Assembly (NCBI GenBank): GCA_027924585.1 | Contig: BSBM01000826.1 | Location: forward strand, 11,811,501 to 11,875,500 | Source of the DNA: Larix kaempferi | Lineage: Eukaryota; Streptophyta; Pinopsida; Pinales; Pinaceae | Reading direction: 5' to 3' | DNA: 64,000 nt | Part shown: positions 11,361 to 22,782 of the stretch, in pieces | How the letters are laid out: each line of letters opens with the position of its first letter | How positions within the stretch are numbered: position 1 is the stretch's first letter | Made by a program: the position numbers and the translations under genes | The notes under the pieces: model-generated | The model's input: only the letters and a program-made list of their open reading frames with translations | Database searches by the model: none | Told to the model about the DNA's origin: nothing

Positions 11361-11574
11361 TGCTCAGTCTTCTTTCCTTTTGGTTTGGATCCTTTGTCAT
11401 TTTTTAAAGAAGGAGCTGACTAAGAGGGTTTGGGACCCTTGTTTGAATTATTATTGAGAAAATTTTGTTTCTTGGGAGGCTTGGACTTTTCTTTCTATTG
11501 GGACAATAAGGCTTTCCCAGATGTATCTGCATTGTTAATTATTCCAATATGGATAGGCTTATATTGCTCTCTAA

Positions 11575-12128
11575 TCAAGGAATAAAAAAAAATTCAAGAC
11601 AAGGCTCTGGATAGCTAGCTGCATTCAAGGATTCTTTCATGGAGTAAAATGTAGATACACAAACAGAATATGCAGGTCCAAGTTTTGAAAGAATGTGATA
11701 AATGTATTGTTTGTCTTCCCTCTTAATCTTGCATTCTGTACATAAGAGTTTAAGAGTTTTATACTTAGATAAATAATCTTGAATGCATGAAAAATGACTT
11801 GGATTGAAAGAAATCAACTCATTTTCGAGTTGGTGACCTCGCATTTCATTGTGTTTACCAAACAAGGATTCCAACTTGTCCCAAGCAGCATCAGGTTCAT
11901 CAATTCCAGATATGTGGAATCGCAAATCAGTAAATACTGACATCCCAATCAATCCACGAGCTTCGTCACATCTATTTGCCCATTTATTTTCTTATCATCA
12001 TCAGTGGGTTCTATTTCTTTCCCTGAGGTAATTCTGAAAAATCCTCTACTTCGTAGAACATCCTCCATACGAGATTTCCATGAGAAATAGTTGGAACTGG
12101 TAAGTAGAATATCACAAGGGGCGGCCAT
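11575..12128 (-). pseudogene. Copia 1 gag (frameshifted)
   Basis: An ATG at 12128 opens a typical Copia gag N-terminus (MAAPCDILLTSSNYFSWKSRM), which ends early because of a frameshift near 11980-11990. The expected continuation CDEARGLIGMSV and WDKLESLFGKHN lies in another frame (11575-11952). That frame ends before the expected gag C-terminus, and the link to the zinc knuckle (11360-11575) is degenerate. Confidence 0.85.
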
Positions 12129-12129
12129 A

Positions 12130-13238
12130 TTTGTAAATTAGTGGCTATAAAAGGAGAACCAATAGTCTTGATGCGAAGAGCTAGAAAAAATAGGTGGTTT
12201 AAAAAAAAAATGGCACTGAAATCTAACTCTATATGATGAAGTTATGCTTGATCAAAAAAATGTTGAAGATGTCCCCAATAGTAACGTGGCAGATAGAGAA
12301 TGACCAGCTAAAAAAAAAGGACCCCCCTATTCCCAAGATGAATCTTTGACAGTCACTTTACAAGAAACTTGCTTTAAGGGAATCACTTTTGTAAAATAAA
12401 TGATTTCACTTTTTTAATGATGTTACTTTAAATAGTGCAGCAATAAAAAGGAACTTAAGTGACTCACTTTTTTTTTTTTTTAAAGTGAGATGCACTTTTA
12501 CAATAAAGTAACTTGAAAATAGAAATTGCATGCACTTTTTCTTTTAAAAGTAGCTTCCTAAGACTTGAACTCAAGACCTATTAAGGAATAAAGCAACTTT
12601 GAACCAAGTGGGCTAGATTAAAAGGTATGTAAGATATGGGAAGGAGGAAGGGTTTTTTTTTTTTTTTACTCATCTTGCTCGGTTTCATGCTTGCCTTTTT
12701 TTTGCAAATCACACCACAAACCAAAACAAAAAAAATTTCCACACTTGTGGGGTTAGATCTCATTAGCTTGCCCAAAAATTCTACGTTTTCTCTCTGTTTC
12801 TGATTTGCCAAGATCGCACAAGGGGCATGGCAAAGAGCATACGCAGCCGAGAAAAACCCTTTCCCTTTCTGTTTTTGAATCGCTGAGATCGCACAAGGTG
12901 CACAACAAAGAGCATATCCAAATAGGGAAAGCAACAATCCAAAAAAAAAAAAAAAAAAACTAATAACAAAAACTGATAAAATATGAGATAAAAACAAAAA
13001 AATATAAAAAGCATCACTGTAACATTATACCTTCAGATCTCATGAAATACGCGTTTCTGAGGCAACCGAGAACCGTTTTCGATCAAACGAAAACTATTTC
13101 CCAATGGAAATGATGCTCTGGACGCAATGGAACACCTCCCATAGCCCAGAAATGCAAAGAAATACCAGAACTGAAAACCCTTTCAAGTTTCAGCAACAAC
13201 AGTTCAAGATCTAGATCATAACCGGAAGTGGCTCTTCA
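12130..13238. other. Copia 1 leader, outer part; no gene
   Basis: A/T-rich, with T and A runs (12468-12482, 12652-12667, 12942-12958). Short open frames here are low-complexity. A pair of related segments (about 12785-12845 and 12870-12915) both read like GATCGCACAAGG.GCA..AAAGAGCATA, a small imperfect direct duplication. Confidence 0.5.
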
Positions 13239-14575
13239 TAAAAAACCACTTATACTATGAAACGAGAACTCAACACAGTTCTCGTTTTTCTCTCTCCTAA
13301 TTTTAGTAGGTATTTTTAGCTCCATTTAAAAAAGGGGTGATCCCAGTATCACACAATTTCATTTCGAGGCATTTTTTGGGACCTTTGAATTATCTTTGTC
13401 ATAAAAAAAATTTAGTTTCTATTTTCAGGTGCATTTTTAGAAATTTAGCAAAATAGCATACATTTTTAAGCCATTTATAATGAAAAGCATATACATTTTG
13501 CAATTTTTTCTATAAAATAATACATTTTTATGGACAAAATAAGACACTTTTATTGACAAAATTGTAAAAAATTCCAGAAAATATAGACATTTAAAACCAT
13601 TTTCAATCAATTTTCAGATATGTTTTGTATAAAAATGATACTATTTCATATTATTTTCTGAAAAGTGTTGATTCACATAAATTCAAGAAAAACTATACAA
13701 ATTATTTGTAAAAAGCATATTTCAAACATTATATATAGAAATTTTATTTCTAAAATTAAGTCTGAAAGTCAAAACATTACTAATACATCTGATCAAAATA
13801 TTGTCAAACTTAGCATTTTTTTCAAAACATGAAACTAATCAACAATATCATGCAGGCCAAATTCATGTCTTCTTGTGCTGCATGTTTCCCGCCTCTAACA
13901 TTATAATAAAATAAATTAAAAAACAAATTAAACTAACCCCTAACAACATTATAATAAAAAATTCCTAACAACATTATAATAAAAAAATTTAAAGAAAAAT
14001 TAAAAACCAATCAAACTAACCCCTAACAACATTATAAACTAACATTTAAAATTAAAAAAAAAAAAATTAAACTAACATTAAAACTAATAGATTTAAACTA
14101 ATGTTCTTATAATTAAAAATTAAAAATAAAAATAAAAACCCAATAAACTAACCTAACATTATAATTAAAAAATAAAAGCAATTAACTATATACTAACATT
14201 ACACAAAATTTAAAAAAACTTAAAAACAAAATAAAAATAACATTATAAAAAATTAAAAATTAAAAAAAAAACAAAGTACACAAAATTTTAAAATAAATTA
14301 AAAACAAAAATAAAAACAAACTAAAACTAACATTAAAAAAAATTAAAAATTAAAAAAAAACAAACTATATATAATTACAAATCAAACTATATAGCATTTA
14401 AAAAAAAAAATCAAAATATAAAACATTAAAACAAAATTTTAAAAACAATTAAAAAACCAAACTATACAAAATCTAAAAACAAATTAAAAACAAAATAATT
14501 AAAAATAAAAATATTCTATACAAGAAAATTAAAAATAAAAAAAATTAAACACAATTTAAGAAAAAAAACAAAACC

Positions 14576-15125
14576 ATGCAATGGTCGGGGACGTGGGTTG
14601 CGGCGAGGGAGGGGGGAGGTGGGCGACAGTGGTGGCGGGGGAAGGGGAGGGCGGCGGAGGGGGAAGGGGAGGAGGTGGTGGAGCTGGGCAGGGGAAGGGA
14701 GGGGATGGCATCGAGCCGCTCGCTTGGGCGCCAAAGGGTGGCCCTCACGGCCCCCGTTCATTCCCGGCATCGACGGGGGCCGCCCTTTGGTGCCCAAGCG
14801 AGGGAGGTCGCTCGCTTGGGCGCAAAAGGGCGGTCCTCACGACCCCCATCGATTCCCGGAATCAAGGGGGCCACGAGGGCCGCCCTTTGGCGCCCAAGTG
14901 GGCAGTTCCCTCCCCCTCCTTCCTCCTCCCCGCTCCCCTTAACTTCCCCCTCCCCTCGCACCCGCGCCCTCCCTTCCACCTCCCCCCGCCACCCTCCCTT
15001 CCACGGCCGCCACCCACCACCTCCTCCTCCTCCCTTATCCCTCTGTCGCCCTCCCCTTCCCCCTCCTCTCTCCTCCCCCACCTCCCTCCCTTCCACCGCC
15101 ACAGCCCACCTCCCCGCCATTGCAT
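14576..15125. repeat. GC-rich core with tandem hairpins
   Basis: An abrupt ~550-bp GC-rich island between arms that are mostly A and T. The centre has two ~92-bp tandem units (about 14718-14808 and 14810-14902). Each begins GCTCGCTTGGGCGC and ends in the inverse CCCTTTGG.GCCCAAG, so each unit is itself a hairpin around ATTCCCGG. The left flank is G-rich with many GGGG runs, the right flank C-rich. Several long ORFs cross it in many frames on both strands. They are compositional artefacts. Confidence 0.85.
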
Positions 15126-15667
15126 TGTTTCAATTTTTTTTAAATTTTGTTAAATTTTTTTTTTGTTTGTTTAATTTTGTTTAATTTTGTATAGTTTATG
15201 TTTTTTTAAATTTTGTTTAATTTTTTGTTTAAAGTTTGTTTAATTTTTTAAAAATTTTGTTTAAAGTTTGTTTAATTTTTTATAGTTTAATTTTTTTTTA
15301 ATTATTTTGTTTTTAAATTTATTTTAAAATTTTGTATAGTTTGATTTTTTTATTGTTTTTAAATTTTTGTTTTATTTGTTTTTAAGTTTTTGTATAGTTT
15401 TTTTTTAATTTTTTATAATGTTAGTTTGGTTAGTATATAGATACTTAGGTTTTTTTTTAATGTATTTTTAAATTTTTAATTATAATGTTATCTTAGTTTA
15501 GTTTGTTTTTAATTTTTTTAAAATTTTTAAGTATAACATTAGTTAAAATTTGTTTGTTTAATTTGTTTTTAATTTCTTTTTTAAAACCCAAAGCTAATAT
15601 TCATGGAATAGGGAGCATTCGTGCAAGATGGGAGTGTGTTAAACCAAGCCGTAGATCCTGAAGGAAT

Positions 15668-15832
15668 ATGACATCTGAAATTATGGGTATAGATGTAGAC
15701 TCACATTGTGCACCCATTGATAATAGAGAAGAGTATGGGTCATTTACATCTTCATCAAGTTCTTCATCTGCAGAAAATGTAGATTCTGATGGGGTGTCAG
15801 AATCCATGGATGAATTTGAAGAAGCAGTGTAG
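15668..15832 (+). other. Small serine/acid-rich ORF in right arm, unrecognised
   Basis: A 54-codon frame starting ATG and rich in Ser, Asp and Glu (SSSSSSAENVDSD near the middle, EFEEAV at the end). It could be the C-terminal tail of a transposase-like protein, but this is only a guess. The opposite strand is also open across 15601-15807 with an acidic reading, so coding strand and reality are uncertain. The end of the ORF lies in a tandem duplication (15790-15985). Confidence 0.25.
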
Positions 15833-15985
15833 ATGCTTTTTATTAGTATGATTTTTGTAATTGAAACTAAAGAGGAGTTTTTGATTATGGGGTGTCAGAA
15901 TCCATGGATGAATTTGAAGAAACAGTTTAGATGCTTTTTACTAGTATGATTTTTGTAATTGAAACTCTAGAGGAGTTTTTAAATA
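15790..15985. repeat. ~96-bp tandem duplication
   Basis: Two adjacent near-identical units, each reading TGGGGTGTCAGAATCCATGG, then GATGCTTTTTA and GAGGAGTTTTT. They differ at a handful of bases. Confidence 0.9.
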
Positions 15986-16382
15986 TTTATATGAGCCATT
16001 TGTTCTTGTATGGTCTAATATATTATCTCATTATGAATCGCATCATAATTTCTTTGTTTTTATATGGTTATAATGGTGAAATTGTTAGAGAAATTTGTTT
16101 TTTTGTTTAATATGCAATTTTCCTGAAAGTTGTAATTTATCTCTTCAAGAATTTTTTTTTTTCCAATTTAAGGTTGATTTTAAAGTTTTGTTAAACAAAA
16201 ATATGGGATGTTTAGGCCATGGCTCTATTTTTTACCCTAAAAAAAAATACGTGTATACTGGTATCAAAACTTTTCTATTTGGGGGGTGTTTTTGGTGTTT
16301 TTTTTGCAAAAATCATCGTTTTTATGGGTAGAATTCTTGTTCATAGTATATAGTTCTCATTTCATAGTATAAGTGGTTAAAA

Positions 16383-16394
16383 GCTCTGATACCA
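16383..16394 (-). other. Primer binding site of Copia 1 (initiator tRNA-Met)
   Basis: Minus-strand TGGTATCAGAGC, the canonical plant Copia primer site. It abuts the 5' LTR with no spacer. Confidence 0.95.
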
Positions 16395-16853
16395 TGTTCG
16401 GGTACACAGGGTACTCCCAAAAGACGGAACACCTAGAGCAACCACTTCACACAAACAGATCACAGATCAAAACACTGATGTTTTGACGTGGTTTAAACCC
16501 TCGAGAGGGAAACAATCCACGGACCCGGCCAAATAGCTTCTACGGAGCAATTTATTATGCATGGAAAGAAAGTTACAAATGAGATTCTCATAATCGATAA
16601 ACTTTCCAATGACCCTCCATGCTCTTTAAATAGAGATCATGGACCAATCGAGTGTTAAGCCATGGATCAAGGGTAGGTATGATCTAAGAGAAGTTTAGCC
16701 ATCGGATCACTCTATGTCTAGAACATATCGTGACCGTTGGATTTAAATATTTACAAATGCATACTAATGCATACTAAAGAAACACACTTTACCTAACGGA
16801 TCTATTACACAAGTTGATCTTAACTAACTCCTAAGTGTCTAAATATATTAACA
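16395..16853 (-). repeat. 5' LTR of Copia 1
   Basis: 459 bp, starting TGTTCGGG and ending ATTAACA on the plus strand. It is flanked on the right by the target duplication CCATC (16854-16858). Confidence 0.95.
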
Positions 16854-16858
16854 CCATC

Positions 16859-18830
16859 AAGTGAATAAATGTGTTGAGGTCGAACCTGATGTGACATCGT
16901 CTGATTACCAATCAATGATGTATACCATTAACAAACGCGAGATAACCCACCGATAATGAAAATGGGCATCAAGGCATAGAGTACAATCATCAAAGTGCGA
17001 ATAGATGTGTTGAAGTCGAACACTATGATGAATCCATCAATCAGGGGACATTGATGTATTCCGAAAACTTTCGATGGCGAGAGAACCTACCACTAATGAC
17101 TGCAAGCCTCAAGGTACTCAACCGAACTCTAAGTCTCAAATTCTTGAATAGATGAGCTGGGGTCGATGGAACGAAACTCGCTAGAAGGAAGGCATTAAGG
17201 CATCCCCCATCAACCAGCACGAGGTACTAGCTACGCTAAAATATTTGGAAGAACTCAGATGGAACGGACTGACTCAATAAGGATGGCCGAAATGTAATAG
17301 TCAAGAGATCTGAGGAGTGGCCGACTCTGGTTTCAGGACTTCCTTTGAATAAAAGCATGAGCAGATGGATAAACTTAGGCAACATAGACTTAAATACTCG
17401 GGTATAATGACACTGTGCGATGCAGGAGGCATCAACAAAGGGCTCCATAATGACTGGAAGCTTAACCAGCCAGTGGAGTAACAACAAAGAAACAAGTATA
17501 TCTCCTAAGGTCCTACTATAGTCCTGACTCATAATGAATGGAGTGGAGTGAATGCTCTATTCAAAGGCGACACAACAGCTTCCAACTAGAAGTAGTAACC
17601 ATAATCCTGTCTGTCCTTTTAAGTTTTTAAATTTTTTTTTCTTTTTCATATTTGGGAAATCTTGAAAAAACAAATTGCTTATAGTATAACAAGTGAGGGA
17701 ACGAGTGTCAAGTAGCGAGAAAACTAGTTCCAAGCAGTGGAACATACCTATGATCAATGCAAGGAAGCATGTGCGAGATGTGGAAACTTGGGGGGGTTCC
17801 CTCAGGGTCAAGGGTCATCAAACTGTGAAAGGAAAATGAAAGCTCTGCATGGCTCAACAGGGAAAAGTGCTCAGGCACCAAGCTAATAATCGAGTAAGCG
17901 GGAGCCGACACAAGGCTCAAGTGGCAAGCAGGATGATGCAATGCAATCGCAACTTGATATAAATGGGGGGAGTCCTTATGGAAGATGGCCAGCATAAGAC
18001 AAAGTAGAGTATGAGTCTTAATCGCAAAGTCATGGAGTAACTACAAAGGACTCCCAATCCTAAAGAGAAATAACAGCATGGGCACCAAAAGGCATAAAAG
18101 GGCTCCAACTAGGGCTTCGATGGTCGGATAGGCCCTACTGCCAAATAATGACACTTCTATAATAGTGTGAAGGCTTTGTGTCGGTTAAGTAGCTAGGTCG
18201 CACTTAGGGTTAATGAAAATAGTCAAATGGTCAAATGCATATGCAAGTGAAAATGACATCTAACCTATATGCTAGGTGTGAAACATACCTGTCGTAGGTG
18301 CGAAACGGTCAAAAACCAACTCTTGTCGAAGAAATCTGTTCAAAATACTACTCCAAGACATTACATTAGTCCAAAAAAGCTTAAAATGGTAAAACTATAG
18401 AAAAGTGGGTTTTGAAAACTACAAATAGTAATTAAAAATTACAATTTACAATTCATTTTTATAATTCACCCAAAATAGTTGTTTTGGTTAGTTTTCACCA
18501 TGGATTTCAATTGTTGATTGTTGGAGCTACGAGCATCCGTTTGTTGAGCCGTCTGGAGCAGGTTAGTCACCTCATCCTCCTCTTTCATTTTATAGCTTTT
18601 AATTCAGTTCTTAGTGGTCCAAATTTATTATTAGGGAACCCCTACTTCTCCAGGGCGGTGTACGCGGGCTACAGCTCTACGGGTCATAGGTAGGGACTTC
18701 TAGACGTGGTCAACGCTTTCATTGACCATGAGTAGATGCCTTTGTTTTCTCAATTTCCCACGGGTATGGCCATGAAGTTGGTTTTTTAAATGTTAAAAGA
18801 TAAAAAAAACTTTTGTTTCTTCCTCTTGAG
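16859..18830. other. Old non-coding sequence with degenerate ~140-bp repeats
   Basis: The first ~330 bases contain three diverged units that begin alike: AAATGTGTTGAGGTCGAAC (near 16866), TAGATGTGTTGAAGTCGAAC (near 17003) and TAGATGAGCTGGGGTCGATG (near 17148). The rest shows no supported gene. Open frames on the minus strand between 17236 and 18108 have no recognisable domain and are not conserved in any copy here. Confidence 0.45.
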
Positions 18831-19468
18831 TGGTTCATCTATTACACTACCTTAGTAATCTATAGAATCAAAAGTTGAATCTTCTTGGCAAAAGATTCAC
18901 CAAGATGTTACAAGGTTTTATAATTCGATGAAATATTCTCTAAGTTCTTACAATATTTTATAATTTTTTGAAATATACATCAAGATTTTACAATATCTTA
19001 GAATTTAGTGAAATGTTCACCAATATTTTACGAGATTCTATAATAGAATGAAATTTTATCCAAAAAATTATATATACATATTATATTATTTATAAAATAT
19101 CCTTCAAATTGTCCCATATATTAGAGAGATTTGCCCAATTCTTATACATATAATTTTTGGGGGGGTTCTTGAAATTATCCCTGGTGGAAGGGATGAGACA
19201 TGTCATGGAGTATTTCAGCACAAACATGAAAAAGTAAGAGGTCAAAGATGAGGTAATGGAAGTTAAGTTGAATGCATGTGTTAGAAGTGTTACAAGCATT
19301 CTAGTGATTTTGAAATGGACTATAACATAATTATGGGGTTTATGCAAGTGTTCCCAATCTAGAGTGAATCATCCATTGTTTCATTGTTAATAATAAGTAA
19401 TGTTTTTATTTGGTACCGTTATGAAGAAGTGTGATGGATCAAGGTAAATTCAATTAGATTTTGGAGGT

Positions 19469-19929
19469 GATGCATTCGCCCTCCTTGCTCACATGCTTCC
19501 TATGTGCTTCTATTCAATCATTGGCACATGTTCTCAGAGTTTCACTGAAGATCGAGGACACTACCATTTTCTTGGGTTCATGTCTTAGGAACATTTTTGT
19601 GATTTTTGTTTTGATCACACCCCTGCTTGTTTAAAGGAGATCACAAGAAATTATCTATCAATTCTTGCAGCTGATTTAACATCCACTGATTAGAAGTTCA
19701 AGTTTCAAGGGCAATTAGATCTGATTGGAGCTAATCCTACATCACTTGGTTCGAATCATAGGTTCCATAATGTTATTCATATTTTTGGATTTGTTCTCAC
19801 CATGTTTGGTCTAAAGAGAAAGTTCAGAAAGCCTTCAGATTTGCTTGCATTCACTGCAGGAGAAATCAAGCACATTTTTTTGGAGCATGATCCACTTCTT
19901 CCCAAGAGGAAGATACCTCCAAAAATTTA
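19469..19929 (+). pseudogene. Unrecognised reading frame of the R-I-R element, copy A
   Basis: Conceptual translation gives a continuous protein-like frame with two in-frame stops. It includes HYHFLGFMS, EITRNYLSILAADLTSTD, GSNHRFHNVIHIFGFVL and EIKHIFLEHDPLLPKRKIP. The partner at 36348-36841 keeps the same frame with mostly conservative changes, which supports past coding. I do not recognise the family. It lies just inside the left R repeat, where gag would be expected in an LTR element. Confidence 0.55.
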
Positions 19930-20122
19930 ATCAAGAATCACACCTACTTGAATATTGAGCAATAGTTTTTGGTGTGTTTCAATCTATATTGAGGGGAGGA
20001 TTTTGTTCCCACTGGGTTTTCCCTCTTTCCTCACATTTTGTTTAGATTGTTGTACGGTGTGACCTTTGGTCTCAGTAACCAGGGCTCTATTTTTTTAATT
20101 ATTTTTTCCTCATAGTCCGGCT

Positions 20123-20796
20123 TAAGGGGGGTGTTGGAATATTCTCACCATCATCATATTAGTTTTCCATGCATTTTTCATGCACCCATGCATTCCATGC
20201 AACATTGCATGCATCCATGCATCAGCAGTGGACTCTCCTAGCACCTAATCCCTATTCTAGCCCCCCTAGAGCTTTTTTTTGGCCATTATTATCCCTCCTA
20301 GCCACTCACGCGCCCTTGTTTCTGTCATGGAGCTACAAATGATCCCTCGCGCACAAATTAAGGAGATATGTCAGTCAGTTGCACGATTTAGGGAACCTTG
20401 TCCCCTTGATTTCTCAGTTAACTGACTATAGCTCCTAGTTTATTGCTACTGAGTGTAGGAGCGCCCTCCTTGACAACTGATAGCTAGTATGCACCCTCCT
20501 TGGAGTCTCCTTCCCTATGTTTCCACCTGGTTCATTTATTCTCAGTTCTACTCTGGTTGACTGATCATTAACCATCGGTGGCCACTAGACCTTATCGGGA
20601 GATGATTCCAATGTAAACAAAGCCAAGACTTGAGGAGAGTTTGCAATATCCTAGGGGAATTGAATTTATTCTATTGTATTACCATATGTTTTCCATCTTA
20701 CAGCTGATGAATGTATCAACTACAATTTTCTCACATCTTTTGAGTTTACGAGTGAATTTGATCATACTTCTTGCTAATTATTCTCTGCAATTAACA
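20123..20796 (+). repeat. Polypurine tract plus LTR-like segment, copy A
   Basis: TAAGGGGGG is followed by TGTTGGAATATTC at 20132, a textbook polypurine tract and LTR start. About 665 bp later, TTAACA gives a fitting LTR end (20796). The same segment is present in the other copy (37024-37665). No partner LTR is seen upstream, so it may be the 3' LTR of an older element fused into the R-I-R interior. Confidence 0.55.
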
Positions 20797-20909
20797 CAGT
20801 GAAATTGTTAGGTTTGTTCAAGCTTAGTGATCTACTCCTGTGGAATTTGACATGGAAACTAAGATTATCATATAGATATAACTTGTCAAGGTAAAAGAGC
20901 TAAAGGGAA

Positions 20910-21700
20910 ACCCGATTTTAAAATGTATCATTCCACCATAGACCACCTCATTACTCTCAAAGTCACTGTAGAGGAATGCCACAATAATAAGCTCAATCTC
21001 CTTTGTTTCTTTGTGGAATTTAGAAAACCTTTTGATAAAATACCTCAACATAACTTGTTGAAAATATTAGAAGAGTTAAAGGTTCCTTTTGAGTTGAGAG
21101 TTGACGCAAGGTTGTACAAGAATGCCACTGCCAATTTTAAGAACACTGAGGGTTGATCGGAAGATATTAATTGTAATATAGGAGTTAAGCAAGGTCGCCC
21201 CCTCTCCCCTACGCTTTTTGGTATATACATTGATAAAGTTGGAAAGATTTTGAATAGAGGAAGGCTGCACTGGTATGTTGGTAGCATGAATTTTCATCAT
21301 CCTCATTTATGCTGATGATATTGTTCATTTGGAAAGCTGTTCCCTTGATATTAATAATCAATTAAGAATTCTCAAGGGTTTCTACTATGGTACGGGCATG
21401 AATTTCAATACTGACAAAATCAAAGTTATGTTGATAAAATCTATTAAGGCCACATATGATCATTTTTTATAACAACTTGGAGGAAGTGACACCCTACAAA
21501 TATCTTGGGATTGATATCCATCACAAAATTATTCGGAACTACAACATCAAGAAAAGGATCAATGTAGGGTGGAGAAATTATTTTTGTCTTGAAAACAATT
21601 ATAAGTTGGAAAACCTTGTATGTCTAGAAACTCTTGTCACTCTCATTTTCTTGTTTGGATGTGAAGTTTGGGGATGCATCCTATGCTTATATGTTTTTTA
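20910..21700 (+). pseudogene. Non-LTR reverse transcriptase fragment, copy A
   Basis: Motifs in order: HSTIDHLITLKV, FRKPFDKIPQHNLLKILEEL, DINCNIGVKQGRPLSPTLFG, the YADD catalytic motif (21308-21319), and a later YKYLGIDIH segment (21492-21518). This is an RT of a different type from the plant L1 LINEs elsewhere in the window; the RKPFD..P...L and GVKQG.PLSPTLFGIYIDK blocks are diagnostic. Frames are broken. Endonuclease and 3' end are absent. A matching fragment lies at 37792-38549. Confidence 0.8.
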
Positions 21701-21753
21701 AAAATGTATTTATTCAAGTTTTATAATTTTTTTAAGAAAATATTCTTAATCAT

Positions 21754-21779
21754 AATATATATATATATATATATATATA
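21754..21779. repeat. AT dinucleotide microsatellite
   Basis: An uninterrupted run of alternating A and T of about 26 bases. Confidence 0.9.
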
Positions 21780-22782
21780 ATGAAACTAAATTATATAAAT
21801 ATTAATAAAAATATAGTATATAATACGTAAAAATATAAGGATGGGGGTTTTTATTGGACAAGTGTACATCATGAAAAATATACTTTCGGGATAAGGAATA
21901 ATGATCAATAATCACTTAAAATTCTATGCTCTCCTCTATGGTATAGCTACAATGTAAAGCAAGTTATGATTATTGGCAATTCCTCTATTATCGTCACCCA
22001 AATGCAAAATCAAAAGGAATGGGAAGGATCATTATCATTTAGAAATTTTCAAAAAGTCTTTGTACATCTTGCTACTTTAGAAGATATTAAGATTTCCATG
22101 TTCAAAGATAAAAAAATGGTTTAGTTGATCAATAAAAAATCAAATGATGCAGTTTATTTGGATATCAGGTCTCATTAAAAATGGGAACGCCAAGAGAGGT
22201 ATTGGCTACCTTAGTTTATTCATGACAACTCTCATGAAGATCTCATGTAATATTAACACCTTCAAACATGAATGACCAACCTTTGGCATAGTTCCTTGGA
22301 GGAATGAAAATCATTTGGCATATTTGCTTGGAGGAATGACCAATAATCACTGAGGGAGTATTAATAGTCCCGTATGCCTCATGTTCCTTCACACTTGTTA
22401 CAATGGATTAGGTGTGTTGGTCTACGAAGGTAGGAAAAAACTTCTTCATGATGGGAGGTTTGGAATAATTGGTCTCAATGTTGGCTTGTGTATTTATTGG
22501 GTCGTTTCCACTTAGCCTTTGAATGAGGTAAGATCCTCTACACTAGGCGGTGTGTCCTTTTGAATTTCAAGTTTTTTTCGTTCCATCCTTCCCCTCCTCA
22601 ATGAAGTTACTATTATTTAATTTTTAGGAGATATATGGTTGGAGTGCAGACCAATTATCCATGAACACACTTAAGCCTCATTTTTAAAGTTTCTCAAGCC
22701 TAGGTTTACTCTACTTTAGTTGCACTTGTTGAAGATTATGGGTTGATTCTAGTTGTTCCACCTTGGTTTTTTAGTATGGATT

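Larger units (their letters stand above)
13239..16376. repeat. ~3.1-kb near-palindrome in the Copia 1 leader
   Basis: The outer ends are inverted copies: CCACTTATACTATGAAACGAGAACT at 13239-13263 (25 bases, quoted here as CCACTTATACTATGAA plus CGAGAACT) pairs with 16350-16376. A second pair is GATCCCAGTATCACAC (about 13339) against 16250-16273. Further in, an A-rich arm (13895-14570, with repeated CTAACAACATTATAA phrases) faces a T-rich arm (15120-15600, with TATAATGTTAG). A G-rich block (14580-14700) faces a C-rich block (14890-15118), and ATGCAATGG faces CCATTGCAT. All pairs centre near 14805-14850. It may be a foldback or long-TIR DNA transposon inserted next to the primer site, or an inverted duplication of the leader itself. 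Confidence 0.7.
7500..16853 (-). mobile_element. Complete but dead Copia retrotransposon (Copia 1)
   Basis: A full-length Ty1/Copia element on the minus strand. It has two 459-bp LTRs, a 5-bp target duplication (CCATC), a polypurine tract, an initiator-Met primer site and the Copia protein order gag, zinc knuckle, protease, integrase, RT, RNase H (reading from 12128 down to 8041). By eye I count about 37 mismatches between the LTRs (about 8%), so the insertion is old. Coding regions carry stops and frameshifts. The leader between primer site and gag is about 4.2 kb, far longer than usual for Copia, because it holds a ~3.1-kb near-palindrome (13239-16376). Confidence 0.95.

Noticed and set aside
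12581-13017. Minus-strand ORFs of 138 and 78 codons in the Copia 1 leader
   Set aside because: Mostly Phe/Leu/Lys runs from poly-A and poly-T tracts; they lie within the leader.
14516-15184. Several long overlapping ORFs on both strands (up to ~200 codons)
   Set aside because: They arise from extreme GC and low complexity with no stop codons possible. All frames give Pro/Arg/Gly/Ser runs and no domain.
17236-18108. Chain of minus-strand ORFs as a possible gene
   Set aside because: Frames overlap one another, no domain is visible and no splice pattern links them.
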